64,000 nucleotides of DNA from Oscillospiraceae bacterium (GCA_017458065.1 JAFTGD010000042.1:186001-250000), one strand, 5' to 3'; shown: positions 33,083 through 43,004, numbered from the stretch's first letter. The notes: generated from the letters alone by a model not told the origin. Made by a program: numbers and translations.

Positions 33083-35521
33083 TCAGGCCCGTGCTGTTGC
33101 CTTCTCCCCGTAGAGCTTCCGGTACTGCCTTGGCGTCATCCCGGTCCATTTTTTGAAGACCTTGCCGAAGTGGCTCTGAGAGGAAAAACTCAGGGAGGCG
33201 GCAATGTCGTCATAGGACTTCTCCGTGAAGATCAGCTCCCGCTCCGAGACGCGGATCTTCTCCCGGGCGATGTAGTCGGAGAGTGCGATCCCCTCCTCCC
33301 GGGAGAACAGCTGCGACAGATAGTCCGGGCTGATGTTCAGCACTTCCGCCAGGTCTCTCACGGTGAGCCTGGCGTTCACCCGCCTGCTCACCAGGTCGCG
33401 GCAGCGGAGAACCACCGGATTATTGGTCTTGCTGCGGCTGTGGTCCCGCACCGCCAGGCAGTATTCCAGCTCCGCTTTTCTGGTAAAGTTCATGATTTCG
33501 TCCTTGCTTTTGAGCTCTTCGATCTGCTGGACAAAGACGTCCTCCATCGAGAAGGCCAGCTCCGGGGATACGCCGCCCTCGATGGCGGAGCGGGAGGAGA
33601 GCGTCAGCACGACAATGGCCAGGTTCTTCCAGTTGCGCAGTTCCTCCCGGGACAGAGTCCCGACTCTGGAGAGATCCAGCTCCCCGATGGCGCGGTGCAG
33701 GCCCTCCACGTCGCCACGGCGGACGCATTCCTGCTCACGGAGCTCCTGTTCATAGGAGTTGTGGCTCCTCTCGCTCTCGTGCAGGTCGGCGCTGAGAGAC
33801 TGGACCTTTTTGCGCAGCTTCTTCTGCAGCGCGTCCGCGTGGACCCCTTCCCGGCTGCTGGTCGGCGCGCCGGTCAGCAGGTCCGGCTCCAGATCGCGGT
33901 ATTCGAAGAAGTCGAAATCCGCGGTCATCCTATGCCGGATCAGATCGGCGCAGGTCAGACCCACAAAGGTCCCCGTGAACTCGCCGTATTGGGAATACTC
34001 GTCGGAGAACTCGCTGGTGTCGAAGGCGGGGCCGATCTCCTCCCAGGCTTCGCCGTCAAAGGACAGGCTGAACTGGGACTCTCTCCCTTTCACGCGCAGC
34101 TTCATCCACACAGGGCCGTCCCCGGCCGCGCGCCGGGCGCTGTTGAAGTCGGTCTTTTCGCCGTTATTCAGCCGGACCACCGAGATCGCCGGTCCCCCCA
34201 GCGTATCGCTCCAGTACTTGCGCAGGTAGGCATAGTTCATGTTGTCATAGTAGAGGATGAGTCCGGCGCTGTGCTGGTGGATCTCGGGTCTGAAATCCAT
34301 TTTTGTGACGGTCTCCGCGTTCACACTCCGCAGCTTCCGCGCCAGGATGCTGACCTGGTTGAGCGAGCTTCTCGCCTCCTGGCCCCTCATGCGCAGCCAG
34401 CCGGGGCGGGCTTTGAGGTCGCAGAAGCTGTTGGCGTTGATGCGCGGTGCGTAGTACTGGATGCCCAGGGTCCCGCTGTCAAAATCGTCCCGCTCGGGGA
34501 TCTGCGCCGGCTCCCAGTCGGGAAGCGCACTCCCCTCCACAAAGGTCTGCGCCATATTGCCGCCCGATTGAAGGCGCAGCCAGCCGTCCTCGGTCCAGGT
34601 CATCCTCTGGATGGCCGTCTCACGGCCCAGGGTGCACCGCAGTTCCGGGGTAAAGGGCCTTGCGCACAGATGCACCAGCCAGGTCTCGCCGTTGGGGCAG
34701 TCCACATAGCTGCCGTGGCCGCACTTTTGCAGGTAGCTGGCGGGGTTATAATAGCGCGGCTTGAGGTGGTCGACGTCGGCGCGCTCGTTTTTGTTCTCGG
34801 GCACCGCGGTCAGGATGGGGTTGGCCGGGTCGCCCTCATAGGGGCCGAAGGGATCCTTCGCCCGGGCCATGGTGACGCAGTGATAATACCCCGTGCCGCC
34901 CTCGGCGCACATGAGGTAATACATCCCGTTTCGCTTGGTCAGATGCGGCGCCTCCAGGCAGCCGCGGTCCGTACCGCCGCGCCAGATCCGCTTCGGGTAG
35001 CCCTTGATGGCTTTGGCCTTCGGGTCGTACTCCACGATGCAGATCGCGCCAGGCTTTTCGTAGCCGGTGCGGAACTCCCAGTCCAGCGAGACCAGCCATT
35101 TCCGCCCGTCGTCATCGTGCAGCAGAGAGGCGTCGAAGCCGGCGGAGTGCAGGTAGACCGGTTCGCTCCAGGGTCCGCGGATATCCGGCGCGGTGATGAG
35201 GAAGTTATCGATGTCAAAATACCGGGCGTTCATCGAGTTCATGACACCGTAGATCACATAAAAGAGGCCCTCCTCCTCGCACCAGGTCAGGCACGGCGCC
35301 CAGATCCCCTTGGCAGAGGGTAGGCGCCTGAGGTCGCAGGTGTTCTCGTCGGTCAGCACATTGGTATAGAGCTCCCAGTGCTTCATATCCCGGGAGTGAT
35401 ACACCGGGATCCCCGGGAACCACTCGAAGCTGGACACCGCGATGTAGTAGTCGTCCCCTCTGCGGCAGATGCAGGGGTCGGCGTGAAAGCCGGAGAGTAT
35501 CGGATTTTTCAGCTGCATCAT
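33083..35521 (-). CDS. GH43 glycosidase fused to an AraC-family regulator
   Basis: 812 residues in one uninterrupted frame. Residues about 1-310 are a GH43 five-bladed propeller (F-H-A-D-P-C at 12-17 with the base Asp; F-D-A-S-L-L-H-D-D-D-G; G-C-L-E-A-P-H with the acid Glu), like GH43_11 beta-xylosidases, and 320-530 the usual beta-sandwich. From about 545 a helical region joins an AraC/XylS double helix-turn-helix (about 715-808: L-T-V-R-D-L-A-E-V-L-N-I-S-P-D-Y-L-S-Q-L-F...F-S-S-Q-S-H-F-G-K-V-F-K-K-W-T-G-M-T-P-R-Q-Y-R). Start at 35521 has AAGAAGG; GTG at 35539 is an alternative. The glycosidase may serve as sugar sensor for the regulator, or both may work; likely controls this cluster. Confidence 0.88.
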   Translation of the reverse strand: MMQLKNPILSGFHADPCICRRGDDYYIAVSSFEWFPGIPVYHSRDMKHWELYTNVLTDENTCDLRRLPSAKGIWAPCLTWCEEEGLFYVIYGVMNSMNARYFDIDNFLITAPDIRGPWSEPVYLHSAGFDASLLHDDDGRKWLVSLDWEFRTGYEKPGAICIVEYDPKAKAIKGYPKRIWRGGTDRGCLEAPHLTKRNGMYYLMCAEGGTGYYHCVTMARAKDPFGPYEGDPANPILTAVPENKNERADVDHLKPRYYNPASYLQKCGHGSYVDCPNGETWLVHLCARPFTPELRCTLGRETAIQRMTWTEDGWLRLQSGGNMAQTFVEGSALPDWEPAQIPERDDFDSGTLGIQYYAPRINANSFCDLKARPGWLRMRGQEARSSLNQVSILARKLRSVNAETVTKMDFRPEIHQHSAGLILYYDNMNYAYLRKYWSDTLGGPAISVVRLNNGEKTDFNSARRAAGDGPVWMKLRVKGRESQFSLSFDGEAWEEIGPAFDTSEFSDEYSQYGEFTGTFVGLTCADLIRHRMTADFDFFEYRDLEPDLLTGAPTSSREGVHADALQKKLRKKVQSLSADLHESERSHNSYEQELREQECVRRGDVEGLHRAIGELDLSRVGTLSREELRNWKNLAIVVLTLSSRSAIEGGVSPELAFSMEDVFVQQIEELKSKDEIMNFTRKAELEYCLAVRDHSRSKTNNPVVLRCRDLVSRRVNARLTVRDLAEVLNISPDYLSQLFSREEGIALSDYIAREKIRVSERELIFTEKSYDDIAASLSFSSQSHFGKVFKKWTGMTPRQYRKLYGEKATARA

Positions 35522-35535
35522 GACACCTTCTTTGC

Positions 35536-36111
35536 TCACCGGATCTGCACCGGCTCGGTATAGACGCCGTCTGCGAGTTCGGTCCGGTAGATGGCGCAGT
35601 TTTCAATGTATTTGGACCAGTAGCTGCCGCGCTCGGGCGGCGTCAGATACGAGAGGGCGCCCTTCATGGCGATGGCGTGGGTGGAGAGCAGGATTTCCTT
35701 CTCCGCGGCCAGGGGCTTCAGCTCCTCCAGCAGCGCGCCCAGCCGCTCGGTGACCGCGGCCAGCGGCTCCATCCCTTCCGGAGCCGGGTTGTGCTCAAAG
35801 TCGCTGAAGAAAAACGCCACTTCCGGGGCGGGGCGGGTCAGGTCCATCCCCTCGTAGGGGCCGAATTCCATCTCGATCAGCCGCTCGTCGATCTTCCGCT
35901 CGACGCCGGGTGCAGCCAGCTCCGCGGTGCGGAGGGCGCGGTCCAGCGGGCTGGAGTACACGAGATCAAAACGGATGTTCTGTTCCTTCAGCCAGTCCCC
36001 GGCCTCCCGGGCCTGGCGGATCCCCGTCTCGTTCAGGCGGTAGTCGGCGCGCCCGGCCAGGATATTGCGGCTGTTCTGTTCGGTCTGTCCGTGGCGGATG
36101 ATATAGATCAT
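35536..36111 (-). CDS. Histidine phosphatase superfamily protein (phosphoglycerate mutase-like)
   Basis: 191 residues. I-I-R-H-G-Q-T-E-Q-N at 4-13 with catalytic His7, Y-S-S-P-L-D-R-A near 52-59, E-M-E-F-G-P-Y-E-G near 84 and the second His in S-T-H-A-I-A. Small cofactor-independent-of-mutase members act as phosphatases. Immediately upstream of the GH43-AraC gene, so probably co-transcribed; might dephosphorylate a sugar phosphate. Confidence 0.9.
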   Translation of the reverse strand: MIYIIRHGQTEQNSRNILAGRADYRLNETGIRQAREAGDWLKEQNIRFDLVYSSPLDRALRTAELAAPGVERKIDERLIEMEFGPYEGMDLTRPAPEVAFFFSDFEHNPAPEGMEPLAAVTERLGALLEELKPLAAEKEILLSTHAIAMKGALSYLTPPERGSYWSKYIENCAIYRTELADGVYTEPVQIR

Positions 36112-36287
36112 GCGGATGCTCCTTTCCTGCGGTCCGGCGCCGGTGTATTCACTTCCTGACGATTCTGCATGCGTTTTCCTCTCTTTCCGCCGCCAGGTCG
36201 GGCCTTTCGGTTCTGCCGACCATCATAATCTGTTTGCTGCGCTTTTTCAAGAATTTTAAATGCGGCCGCCAGACCCTCTCTTTTTCC

Positions 36288-37223
36288 TCACGGCCGCAGG
36301 CCTTTTCTCTCATCGGCGAAGATGCGGTCGTACTGTTCCCAGCGGGCTTTGTATTCGCCCTCCATATACCGGCAGAACAGGTTTAGCAGGCCCTGGTTTT
36401 CACTCTGCTCCGAACAGAGAAAGCCCAATTCCCAGTGAAAACCGGTCAGCACACTGGTCTTGTTCCAGTCAAATTCCGGGACATTCGTTTTCAGGATATC
36501 AAACCCGACGGTGTTTCCGTGTTTGATCTGGTAAAATGCGTCCAGGGTCAGGGGCACGGTCTGATAGGGGAAGTGAATACCGCTCTGTGCGCACAGTTCC
36601 CACAGCGGCCGCATGCTGACCTCCAGACTCCCCATTCCCAGGCAGGGAATCCCTTCAAGATCCTCCGGTTTCAGATATCGCTTTCCTCCGAAAAGCTCAG
36701 GATCCTCATGATCCAGCGCTACCTCATATTCCCTCAGCACATGCATGCGGCAGCCCTCACGGCGGCAGGGCATTTGCAGGATACAGCCCGCATCCAGCTG
36801 CCCGTCCTCCACCGCGCGGATCACCGCGTCATTCTCCATCTGTTCCACCTGAAGCCGGATATCCGGAAATCCGCCCTGAAACCCGCGCAGAATCAGCTCG
36901 TTGTCCGGCAGAATAAAAGGAAACAGGCTCATCGAAAACCCGATCCTCAGACGTACCGCTCCGGCGGTCAGGCTGACCAGCCCCCGTTCCATCTCGTCGA
37001 AAGCCCGGAGGGCATCGCGTCCGGCCGTGTTCAGATAGGCGCCGTATTCGGTCAGCGTCAGCTTGTTCCGGACGTTCTCGAAGAGCGGCTTGCCGATTTC
37101 CTCTTCCATCACTGCAATGGCCTGACGCAGGGACTGCCGTGCAATATAAAGCGCGTCCGCGGCTTTGGAATAATTCATATATTCGGCTGTCTTTAGAAAG
37201 TATCTCAGCTGTGTGATATTCAT
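36288..37223 (-). CDS. LysR-family transcriptional regulator
   Basis: 311 residues. N-terminal helix-turn-helix M-N-I-T-Q-L-R-Y-F-L-K-T-A-E-Y-M-N-Y-S-K-A-A-D-A-L-Y-I-A-R-Q-S with the effector domain after about 90. Start at 37223 has GGAGGGG; the upstream extension lacks homology. Divergent from the FMN/FAD reductase gene 111 bases away, its probable target. Confidence 0.9.
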   Translation of the reverse strand: MNITQLRYFLKTAEYMNYSKAADALYIARQSLRQAIAVMEEEIGKPLFENVRNKLTLTEYGAYLNTAGRDALRAFDEMERGLVSLTAGAVRLRIGFSMSLFPFILPDNELILRGFQGGFPDIRLQVEQMENDAVIRAVEDGQLDAGCILQMPCRREGCRMHVLREYEVALDHEDPELFGGKRYLKPEDLEGIPCLGMGSLEVSMRPLWELCAQSGIHFPYQTVPLTLDAFYQIKHGNTVGFDILKTNVPEFDWNKTSVLTGFHWELGFLCSEQSENQGLLNLFCRYMEGEYKARWEQYDRIFADERKGLRP

Positions 37224-37334
37224 GTCGCCCCTCCAAACGCAGGAAAAGCCTGCGTTTCTCGTCATATTATATATTCTTTTTCCCTCCGCGTAAAGATGTT
37301 ATAGTGGAATCATCATCCATACAGGAGGTTTCTT

Positions 37335-39314
37335 ATGTCCGACAAAACACTTTCCCGCAGAGACTTTCTCCGCGGCGCCGCGGCCCTCGGCGTCATGGCC
37401 ACCGGTTCAGCCCTCGGCATCACTCATGCGTCTGCAGAAGAGATCCCGGCAACCTATATTCCCGGCACCTATACCGCCACCGCACCCGGGTTCGGCGGCG
37501 ATGTCACCGTGACCATCACGGTGGATGAAACCAGCATTCTTGAGGCCAGCATTACCGCAGACGGCGAGACGGAGTCCATCGGTCAGGTTGCCGCCGCCGA
37601 ACTGAAGGATCAGATCCTTTCGCTCCAGACCTATCAGATCGACGCCGTCAGCGGCGCCACCAACACTTCCCGTGCCGTCAGGCAAGCATGCGAGTCCTGC
37701 ATCGCCCAGGCCAAAGGTATTGACGTCAGCCTCCTGCAGGCGGCGGACGCCGAGGCCGAAGCCGGCCAGGGGCAGGCTGACTGGCTTGGCGAGGCGCCCG
37801 TTATCGAAGAGAGCGACGTGATAGAAACCGTCGAGACCGAGGTTCTGGTTATCGGCGCCGGCACGGCCGGGCTCTTTGCCGCCTGCTCAGCGGTTGAAGA
37901 GGGTGCAAGGACCATTCTGATTGAAAAGATGGACGAGGAATTCGGCGGTTCCGGCATCCGCGATACCCTCGGCGCCATCGGCAGCCGCGAGCAGCTGGCC
38001 GACGGCGACAATCCGGACAAGTTTGACGTCATCACCGAGCTCTACCGGCAGTCTAACGGCTACGGCGACCAGCGGCTCTACAAACTCTGGGCCGACAACT
38101 CCGGCGAGGCCATCGACTGGTACACCGACCGCGTGACCGAAGGCGGTCTGCGCTTCCGCCACGAGGTAGACAGCCATACCGTGGATGTCCGCTACCCCAT
38201 CTATGATGTCGGTCATTCCCTCCAGATGAGCGATACGGAGGGCGCCCACGGCGCCACTGCGAACATTCTGAAAGAGTACGCAAAAAAACTGGGGCTTGAG
38301 ATCCACTACAAGACCGCGCTGGTGTCCCTGATCAAGGACGGAAACACCGTGACCGGCATCTATGCCTCTACCGAGAAAGGCTATGTCCGATATAACGTCT
38401 CCAAGGGCGTCATCGTCTGTACGGGCGGCTACAGTCTGAATATGGACATGCTCAAAGCGCTGCAGCCGGAAACCGCCAAGATGATCAACATCAACTACTC
38501 CTATCCCGGCAGCCAGGGCGACGGGATCAAGGCCTGCCTGTGGGCGGGGGCCGCCATGGACGAAACCCACTGCGGCATGCTGTTTGACCGCGGCGCTGTC
38601 ATGCCGGACCAGGTCGGCTGCCAGACGCCCGGCGTCCTCTTCTGGATGGGAAGCCAGCCTTTCCTGAAGGTCAATCTTGAGGGCGAGCGCTTCACCAACG
38701 AATCCGGCTGCTATGACCACATCCTGCACACCGCCTATACCCAGCCGGGCATGACCTACGCCATGGTCTGGGACGCCAACTATATCGAAGACATGATGCG
38801 CTTCGACACTCACGGCTGCAGCCGCATGTTCGATCACGAAAACGGCGCCGAATCCGTCTGGCCTCTGGCCCTGAACGAGGGCTACTTCATGCCCATGTAC
38901 CGCGATCAGGGCTACGTTGTGAAAGCCGACACCATCGAAGAGCTGGCCGAAAAACTCGGCCTCCCCGTTGAGAATTTCAAGAAAACCGTCGACCGCTACA
39001 ACGAACTCTACGACTTGCAGAAGGACGAGGACTTCGGCAAGGAGCCTTACCGTCTCTCGGCAATGCGCACCGCGCCGTTTGAGGGCGTCCGTATGAGCGG
39101 CGGATACTTCATCTGCACCATGGACGGAATCCGCATCAATACGGACCTCAACGCCATTGACACCGAGGGCAATCCCATTGAGGGGCTCTATGTCGCGGGC
39201 GACTGCTCCGGCGGATACTTCGCCACCAGCTATCCGAACCTGCTGGCAGGCGCCGCAGCCGGGCGCAGCGTCACCTTCGGCCGTCTGGCCGGCAAAAACG
39301 CCGCGAAGAGATAA
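37335..39314 (+). CDS. Tat-exported FMN- and FAD-binding reductase (urocanate/fumarate reductase type)
   Basis: 659 residues. Twin-arginine signal L-S-R-R-D-F-L-R at 6-13, cleavage near A-S-A-E (32-35). FMN-binding domain about 40-125 with D-A-V-S-G-A-T-N-T-S at 103-112, the site where FMN is covalently attached to Thr by ApbE. FAD domain from V-L-V-I-G-A-G-T-A-G near 170 to the C-terminus (G-L-Y-V-A-G-D-C-S-G-G-Y near 625). This single-chain layout is that of UrdA/ARD-type reductases, which use fumarate, urocanate or acrylates as external electron acceptors. The acceptor here is unknown. AGGAGG site; divergent LysR gene. Confidence 0.9.
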   Translation: MSDKTLSRRDFLRGAAALGVMATGSALGITHASAEEIPATYIPGTYTATAPGFGGDVTVTITVDETSILEASITADGETESIGQVAAAELKDQILSLQTYQIDAVSGATNTSRAVRQACESCIAQAKGIDVSLLQAADAEAEAGQGQADWLGEAPVIEESDVIETVETEVLVIGAGTAGLFAACSAVEEGARTILIEKMDEEFGGSGIRDTLGAIGSREQLADGDNPDKFDVITELYRQSNGYGDQRLYKLWADNSGEAIDWYTDRVTEGGLRFRHEVDSHTVDVRYPIYDVGHSLQMSDTEGAHGATANILKEYAKKLGLEIHYKTALVSLIKDGNTVTGIYASTEKGYVRYNVSKGVIVCTGGYSLNMDMLKALQPETAKMININYSYPGSQGDGIKACLWAGAAMDETHCGMLFDRGAVMPDQVGCQTPGVLFWMGSQPFLKVNLEGERFTNESGCYDHILHTAYTQPGMTYAMVWDANYIEDMMRFDTHGCSRMFDHENGAESVWPLALNEGYFMPMYRDQGYVVKADTIEELAEKLGLPVENFKKTVDRYNELYDLQKDEDFGKEPYRLSAMRTAPFEGVRMSGGYFICTMDGIRINTDLNAIDTEGNPIEGLYVAGDCSGGYFATSYPNLLAGAAAGRSVTFGRLAGKNAAKR

Positions 39315-39348
39315 CCGTACCGAACGGGAAGCTGAATAAAAAAACCTA

Positions 39349-39393
39349 AAAAGAGAACGTCTTCCAATCAGTCTGAAGACGTTCTCTTTTTTG
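39349..39393 (+). terminator. Strong terminator after the FMN/FAD reductase
   Basis: AAAAAGAGAACGTCTTC paired with GAAGACGTTCTCTTTTTT around a short loop; near-perfect 17-bp stem with a U-tract. Likely bidirectional with the convergent peptidase gene. Confidence 0.85.
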
Positions 39394-39488
39394 CTGTTAT
39401 GTTTGACTGCGCTTTGCTTTCTCCCCTGTTCTCATGGAGAGCGCATATCGCCGTGTGCCCAAATCCATTTCCGTTTTCTTATCGCTTG

Positions 39489-41174
39489 TTATACCCGGAT
39501 CTTCTCCAGCAGGGCGTCTACCCGCTGGGCCAGGGTCTTCAGCGCTCCCGGCTCAAAGGGGGACGGGAAGCCCGCTTCTTCCAGCAGGTCGGTCCAGACC
39601 TTCTCGCCGCCCTGGCGGCTCAGGCGCAGGTAGCGCCGGAAGGCGTCGTCATAGTCCTCCTGGGAGGCCAGCAGGAAGCAGAAGGCCGCCGTCTGGGCCA
39701 GGCAGTAGTCGATGTAGTAGAAGGGGCTCTCATAGATGTGCATCTGGTACTGCCAGCGCGTCCCCTTCTCCAGATAGGGCATGCCCTCCATCGAGATATG
39801 CGGGCGGAACTGCTTCTCCAGCTCCAGCCAGGCCGCATCCCGCTCGGCGGGGGTCATATCGGGGTTTTCATACACGATGTGCTGGAAGGCGTCCACCATG
39901 GTCCCGTAGGGCAGGAAGGAGAAGGCGTCCAGCGCATGCATGAAGCGGTATTGATCCGCGTTCTCGCCGAAGAACTTTGCCATATACGGCCAGGCGAAAA
40001 ATTCCATGCTCATGGAGTGGGTCTCGGCCGTCTCCATGCCGCCGCAGCCCAGCTCCAGGGCGAAGCGGTTGTCCGCGATCAGGTAGGCGTTGAGCGCGTG
40101 GCCGGCCTCATGAGTCACCACGTCCACATCCCCGGCGGTACCGTTGAAGTTGGCGAGGATGAAGGGCTGTTTGAACTTCGGAAACTCCGTGCAGTAGCCG
40201 CCGCCCCACTTGTTCTTGCGGCTGTCGACGTCGAAGGCTTCGTTTTCCAGCATCATGTCGATAAAGGCGGCGGTCTCCTCGCCCATGGCGTGGTACATCT
40301 CTTTCGCCGCGGCGAAGATCTCGGCCTTGCCGAAGGGCTTCGGGTCGCCGCCCGGGATGATCACACCGTCGTCATAGAGATGGTAGTCCTCGACGCCGAG
40401 GCGTTTTGCGTTTTCCGTGCGCAGGTGCGCGATCACGGGGACGATGTCCTTCAGAATGTTCTCGCGGAAGACGCGGACCTTCTCCTCGTCGTAGCAAAGG
40501 CGGCCCATCCGGTGGTAGCCCAGCTCGACAAAGTTCTTGTAGCCCATCTTCTTCGCCATGCGGTCGCGGACATGCACCATCCGGTCGTAGATGCTGTCCA
40601 GCTGCTCCTGATGCTCGGCGAGCCCGCGGCCCAGGACCTCATAGCACTCCTTGCGGGTCGCCCGGTCTTCGTCCTTGGCGTACTTCATCAGCATGGCGCG
40701 GGGCATGGTCTCGCCCCGGAAGGTAAACTCCATCCCGCTCATCAGGTCGGAGTACTCCCGGACCAGCTTGTTCTCCTCGATCATGTCCTCCACGATCTCC
40801 GGCGACATGGACTTTCTCTCCACTTCCATCGCCTTGAACAGCACCGGGGAGAGCTTCTCCTCCAGTTCCGCGCGGAAGGGGGAATCCAGCAGCGCGGAGG
40901 CGTACTGGACGGAGTAGTTCTGCACCGCGGGGCCGATCTCGTCGTAGTATTCGTTCTCGGCGACATAGAACTCGTCCACCGTGTTGCAGGAGTAGCGCAT
41001 ATAGGCCAGGGCCGTGTTGGTGGTATACTCCAGCATGAGCCTGCGCTCGTCCTCGCGGGCGGCCAGGATCTCGTCGACGGAGGCGGCGTTCCGGATGCGG
41101 GCGAGCACGTCCTCCATCACGGAGGTGACTTCTTCGATGGTTACTCTGCGATAGGGCAGTTCGGATACTTTCAT
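39489..41174 (-). CDS. M3-family oligoendopeptidase
   Basis: About 561 residues from the ATG at 41174. Zinc site H-E-A-G-H (near residue 345) with a downstream E in E-T-A-E-T-H-S-M-S-M-E-F, typical of M3 (PepF/thimet) peptidases. No signal peptide: cytoplasmic cleavage of imported oligopeptides. The frame is open further upstream but the extra N-terminal 101 residues have no homology and contain the terminator of the next gene. Single-gene unit. Confidence 0.92.
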   Translation of the reverse strand: MKVSELPYRRVTIEEVTSVMEDVLARIRNAASVDEILAAREDERRLMLEYTTNTALAYMRYSCNTVDEFYVAENEYYDEIGPAVQNYSVQYASALLDSPFRAELEEKLSPVLFKAMEVERKSMSPEIVEDMIEENKLVREYSDLMSGMEFTFRGETMPRAMLMKYAKDEDRATRKECYEVLGRGLAEHQEQLDSIYDRMVHVRDRMAKKMGYKNFVELGYHRMGRLCYDEEKVRVFRENILKDIVPVIAHLRTENAKRLGVEDYHLYDDGVIIPGGDPKPFGKAEIFAAAKEMYHAMGEETAAFIDMMLENEAFDVDSRKNKWGGGYCTEFPKFKQPFILANFNGTAGDVDVVTHEAGHALNAYLIADNRFALELGCGGMETAETHSMSMEFFAWPYMAKFFGENADQYRFMHALDAFSFLPYGTMVDAFQHIVYENPDMTPAERDAAWLELEKQFRPHISMEGMPYLEKGTRWQYQMHIYESPFYYIDYCLAQTAAFCFLLASQEDYDDAFRRYLRLSRQGGEKVWTDLLEEAGFPSPFEPGALKTLAQRVDALLEKIRV

Positions 41175-41331
41175 GTTGCGTTCCTTTCTATTCAAAATCT
41201 GTATTTTGCGGTTGTCGGCGGTCCTGCGCCGGTCGGTGCAGCGGCCGCAGGGAAAAGTATAGCATTTTGCCGCCCCCCGCGCAATGACAAGTTTTTCTGT
41301 CCTCTTATTCTGCAATCCTTTTGAACGCAAA

Positions 41332-41375
41332 AAAGTCTGAACCCGGAAACGAACCAGGTTCAGACTTTTGCTTTT
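41332..41375. terminator. Terminator of the ttcA-like/tcdA pair
   Basis: AAAGTCTGAACC (41332-41343) / GGTTCAGACTTT (41357-41368), with T-tracts on both strands; mainly serves the - strand pair ending at 41380. Confidence 0.8.
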
Positions 41376-41379
41376 TTGC

Positions 41380-42252
41380 TTATTCCTCGTGAAAACTCGA
41401 TGCGTTTTCTTCCTCGCGAAACTGCTCCAGAAAACTGTGCATCTCGCCGTTCGATTTGTAGCCGGGGAAGGTGTCAAGATGTACGGCGTGGATGGCGTTA
41501 AAGATGCTGCGGTCGATGTTGGGGTTGTCTTTGCGCAGTCGGCGGATCAGGATTTTCATCTCCTTGCGCTTGCTGCCGCCGGAATCATCGTCCGGAAGGG
41601 AGCAGTTCTCCGTAAACCGGCAGGCGCACTGGATGAAATCCAGCTCGTTATACCGTTTCCAGGCCAGGATATCTTCCTCATGGACGCAGTAGAGCGGACG
41701 GATCAGCGTCATGCCCTCAAAGTTCTGGCTGTGGAGCTTTGGCAGCATCGCCTGCAGCTGGGATCCGTAAAACATGCTCATCAGCGCCGTCTCGATCACG
41801 TCGCTCAGATGGTGGCCCAGGGCGATCTTGTTGCAGCCCAGCTCCTTTGCCTTGCTGTAGAGATAGCCGCGGCGCATCCTGGCGCAGAGATAGCAGGGCG
41901 AGCCGTCCACCGAGGCGGTCACGTCAAAAATGTCGGTGTCGAAAATCTGGATCGGGATGTTCAGCAGCTTCGCGTTGTCTTCAACCTTTTTCCGGTTATA
42001 CTCATTGTAGCCCGGGTCCATCACCAGAAAGACCAGCTCAAAGGGCACGTCGCTGTGACGCTGCAGCATCTGCAGCAGCTTGGCGTCCAGAAACGAGTCC
42101 TTTCCGCCCGAGATGCAGACGGCGATCCGGTCTCCTTCCTGGATCAGCTCGTACTGTTTGACGGCGTTGATAAACGGCCGCCAGATCGTCTTGCGGAATT
42201 TCTTGTTGATGCTCTGCTCCACAAGCTGGTATTTTTCCAATTCTCTGCTCAT
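41380..42252 (-). CDS. TtcA-family tRNA thiolation ATPase
   Basis: 290 residues. PP-loop C-I-S-G-G-K-D-S near 46-53 for ATP-dependent sulfur transfer, C-Y-L-C-A-R-M-R-R-G near 120 and C-A-C near 210 as probable iron-sulfur ligands. Resembles TtcA (2-thiocytidine at tRNA position 32); clostridial relatives may differ in target. The start overlaps the tcdA stop by 4 bases (ATGA), so both tRNA-modification genes are translated together. Confidence 0.85.
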   Translation of the reverse strand: MSRELEKYQLVEQSINKKFRKTIWRPFINAVKQYELIQEGDRIAVCISGGKDSFLDAKLLQMLQRHSDVPFELVFLVMDPGYNEYNRKKVEDNAKLLNIPIQIFDTDIFDVTASVDGSPCYLCARMRRGYLYSKAKELGCNKIALGHHLSDVIETALMSMFYGSQLQAMLPKLHSQNFEGMTLIRPLYCVHEEDILAWKRYNELDFIQCACRFTENCSLPDDDSGGSKRKEMKILIRRLRKDNPNIDRSIFNAIHAVHLDTFPGYKSNGEMHSFLEQFREEENASSFHEE

Positions 42253-43004
42253 TGCTTCACCAGATCCTTTACAACTTCGCCTGCGATAATAAGCCCTACG
42301 ACCGAGGGCACAAAGGCCACCGAACCGGGGATATCCCGGCGGTCGGTGCAGTGGCGCTTCGTCCCCGGCGGGCAGATACAGTTGGTCCGGCAGCTGATGC
42401 TCATATCCTCCAGCGGCCGGATGGGCTTCTCTGTCGAATAAACCACCTTCAGGTGCGTGACACCGCGTTTTTTGAGCTCCCGCCGCATAACCCGCGCCAG
42501 CGGGCAAACCGAGGTCTGCGTAATATCCGCCACGCGAAAGGCCGTGGCGTCCAGTTTGTTGCCGGCGCCCATCGAGCTGATGATCGGTGTCCCGGCCGCC
42601 CGGGCCGCCAGCACCAGCTGGATCTTGCCGCTCACGGTGTCGATGGCGTCTACCACGTAATCGTATTGGGAGAAGTCAAACTGCTCCGCCGTCTCCGGCA
42701 GATAGAAGGTCTTATGGGTTTGAACCTCGCAGCGGGGATTGATCTCATGGACCCGTTCTTCCGCCACATCCACCTTGTATTTCCCGACGGTCCTGCGCGT
42801 GGCCAGGATCTGCCGGTTGATGTTGGTCAGACAGACCCGGTCGTCGTCCACCAGATCCAGCGCGCCGACGCCGGATCTCGCCAGCGCTTCGACCGTATAG
42901 CCGCCCACGCCGCCGATCCCGAAAACGGCCACACGGCTTTGCGACAGCTTTTCCATGGCTTCCGGCCCCAGCAGCAGCTGGGTCCGTGAAAATTCATTGA
43001 GCAT
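42249..43004 (-). CDS. tcdA: tRNA threonylcarbamoyladenosine dehydratase (TcdA)
   Basis: 251 residues of the ThiF/MoeB (E1-like) family. V-A-V-F-G-I-G-G-V-G-G-Y-T-V-E-A-L-A-R-S-G-V-G near 25-47 binds ATP; D-D-D-x-V-C-x-T-N-I-N-R-Q and D-A-I-D-T-V are family marks. Catalyses cyclisation of t6A37 to ct6A in ANN-decoding tRNAs. The YgdL-type C-terminus is present. Coupled to the TtcA-like gene. Confidence 0.9.
   Translation of the reverse strand: MLNEFSRTQLLLGPEAMEKLSQSRVAVFGIGGVGGYTVEALARSGVGALDLVDDDRVCLTNINRQILATRRTVGKYKVDVAEERVHEINPRCEVQTHKTFYLPETAEQFDFSQYDYVVDAIDTVSGKIQLVLAARAAGTPIISSMGAGNKLDATAFRVADITQTSVCPLARVMRRELKKRGVTHLKVVYSTEKPIRPLEDMSISCRTNCICPPGTKRHCTDRRDIPGSVAFVPSVVGLIIAGEVVKDLVKQ

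Noticed and set aside
39489-41477. Longer start for the M3 peptidase at 41477
   Set aside because: The extra 101 codons run through the terminator and UTR and have no homology; the ATG at 41174 begins the family sequence.
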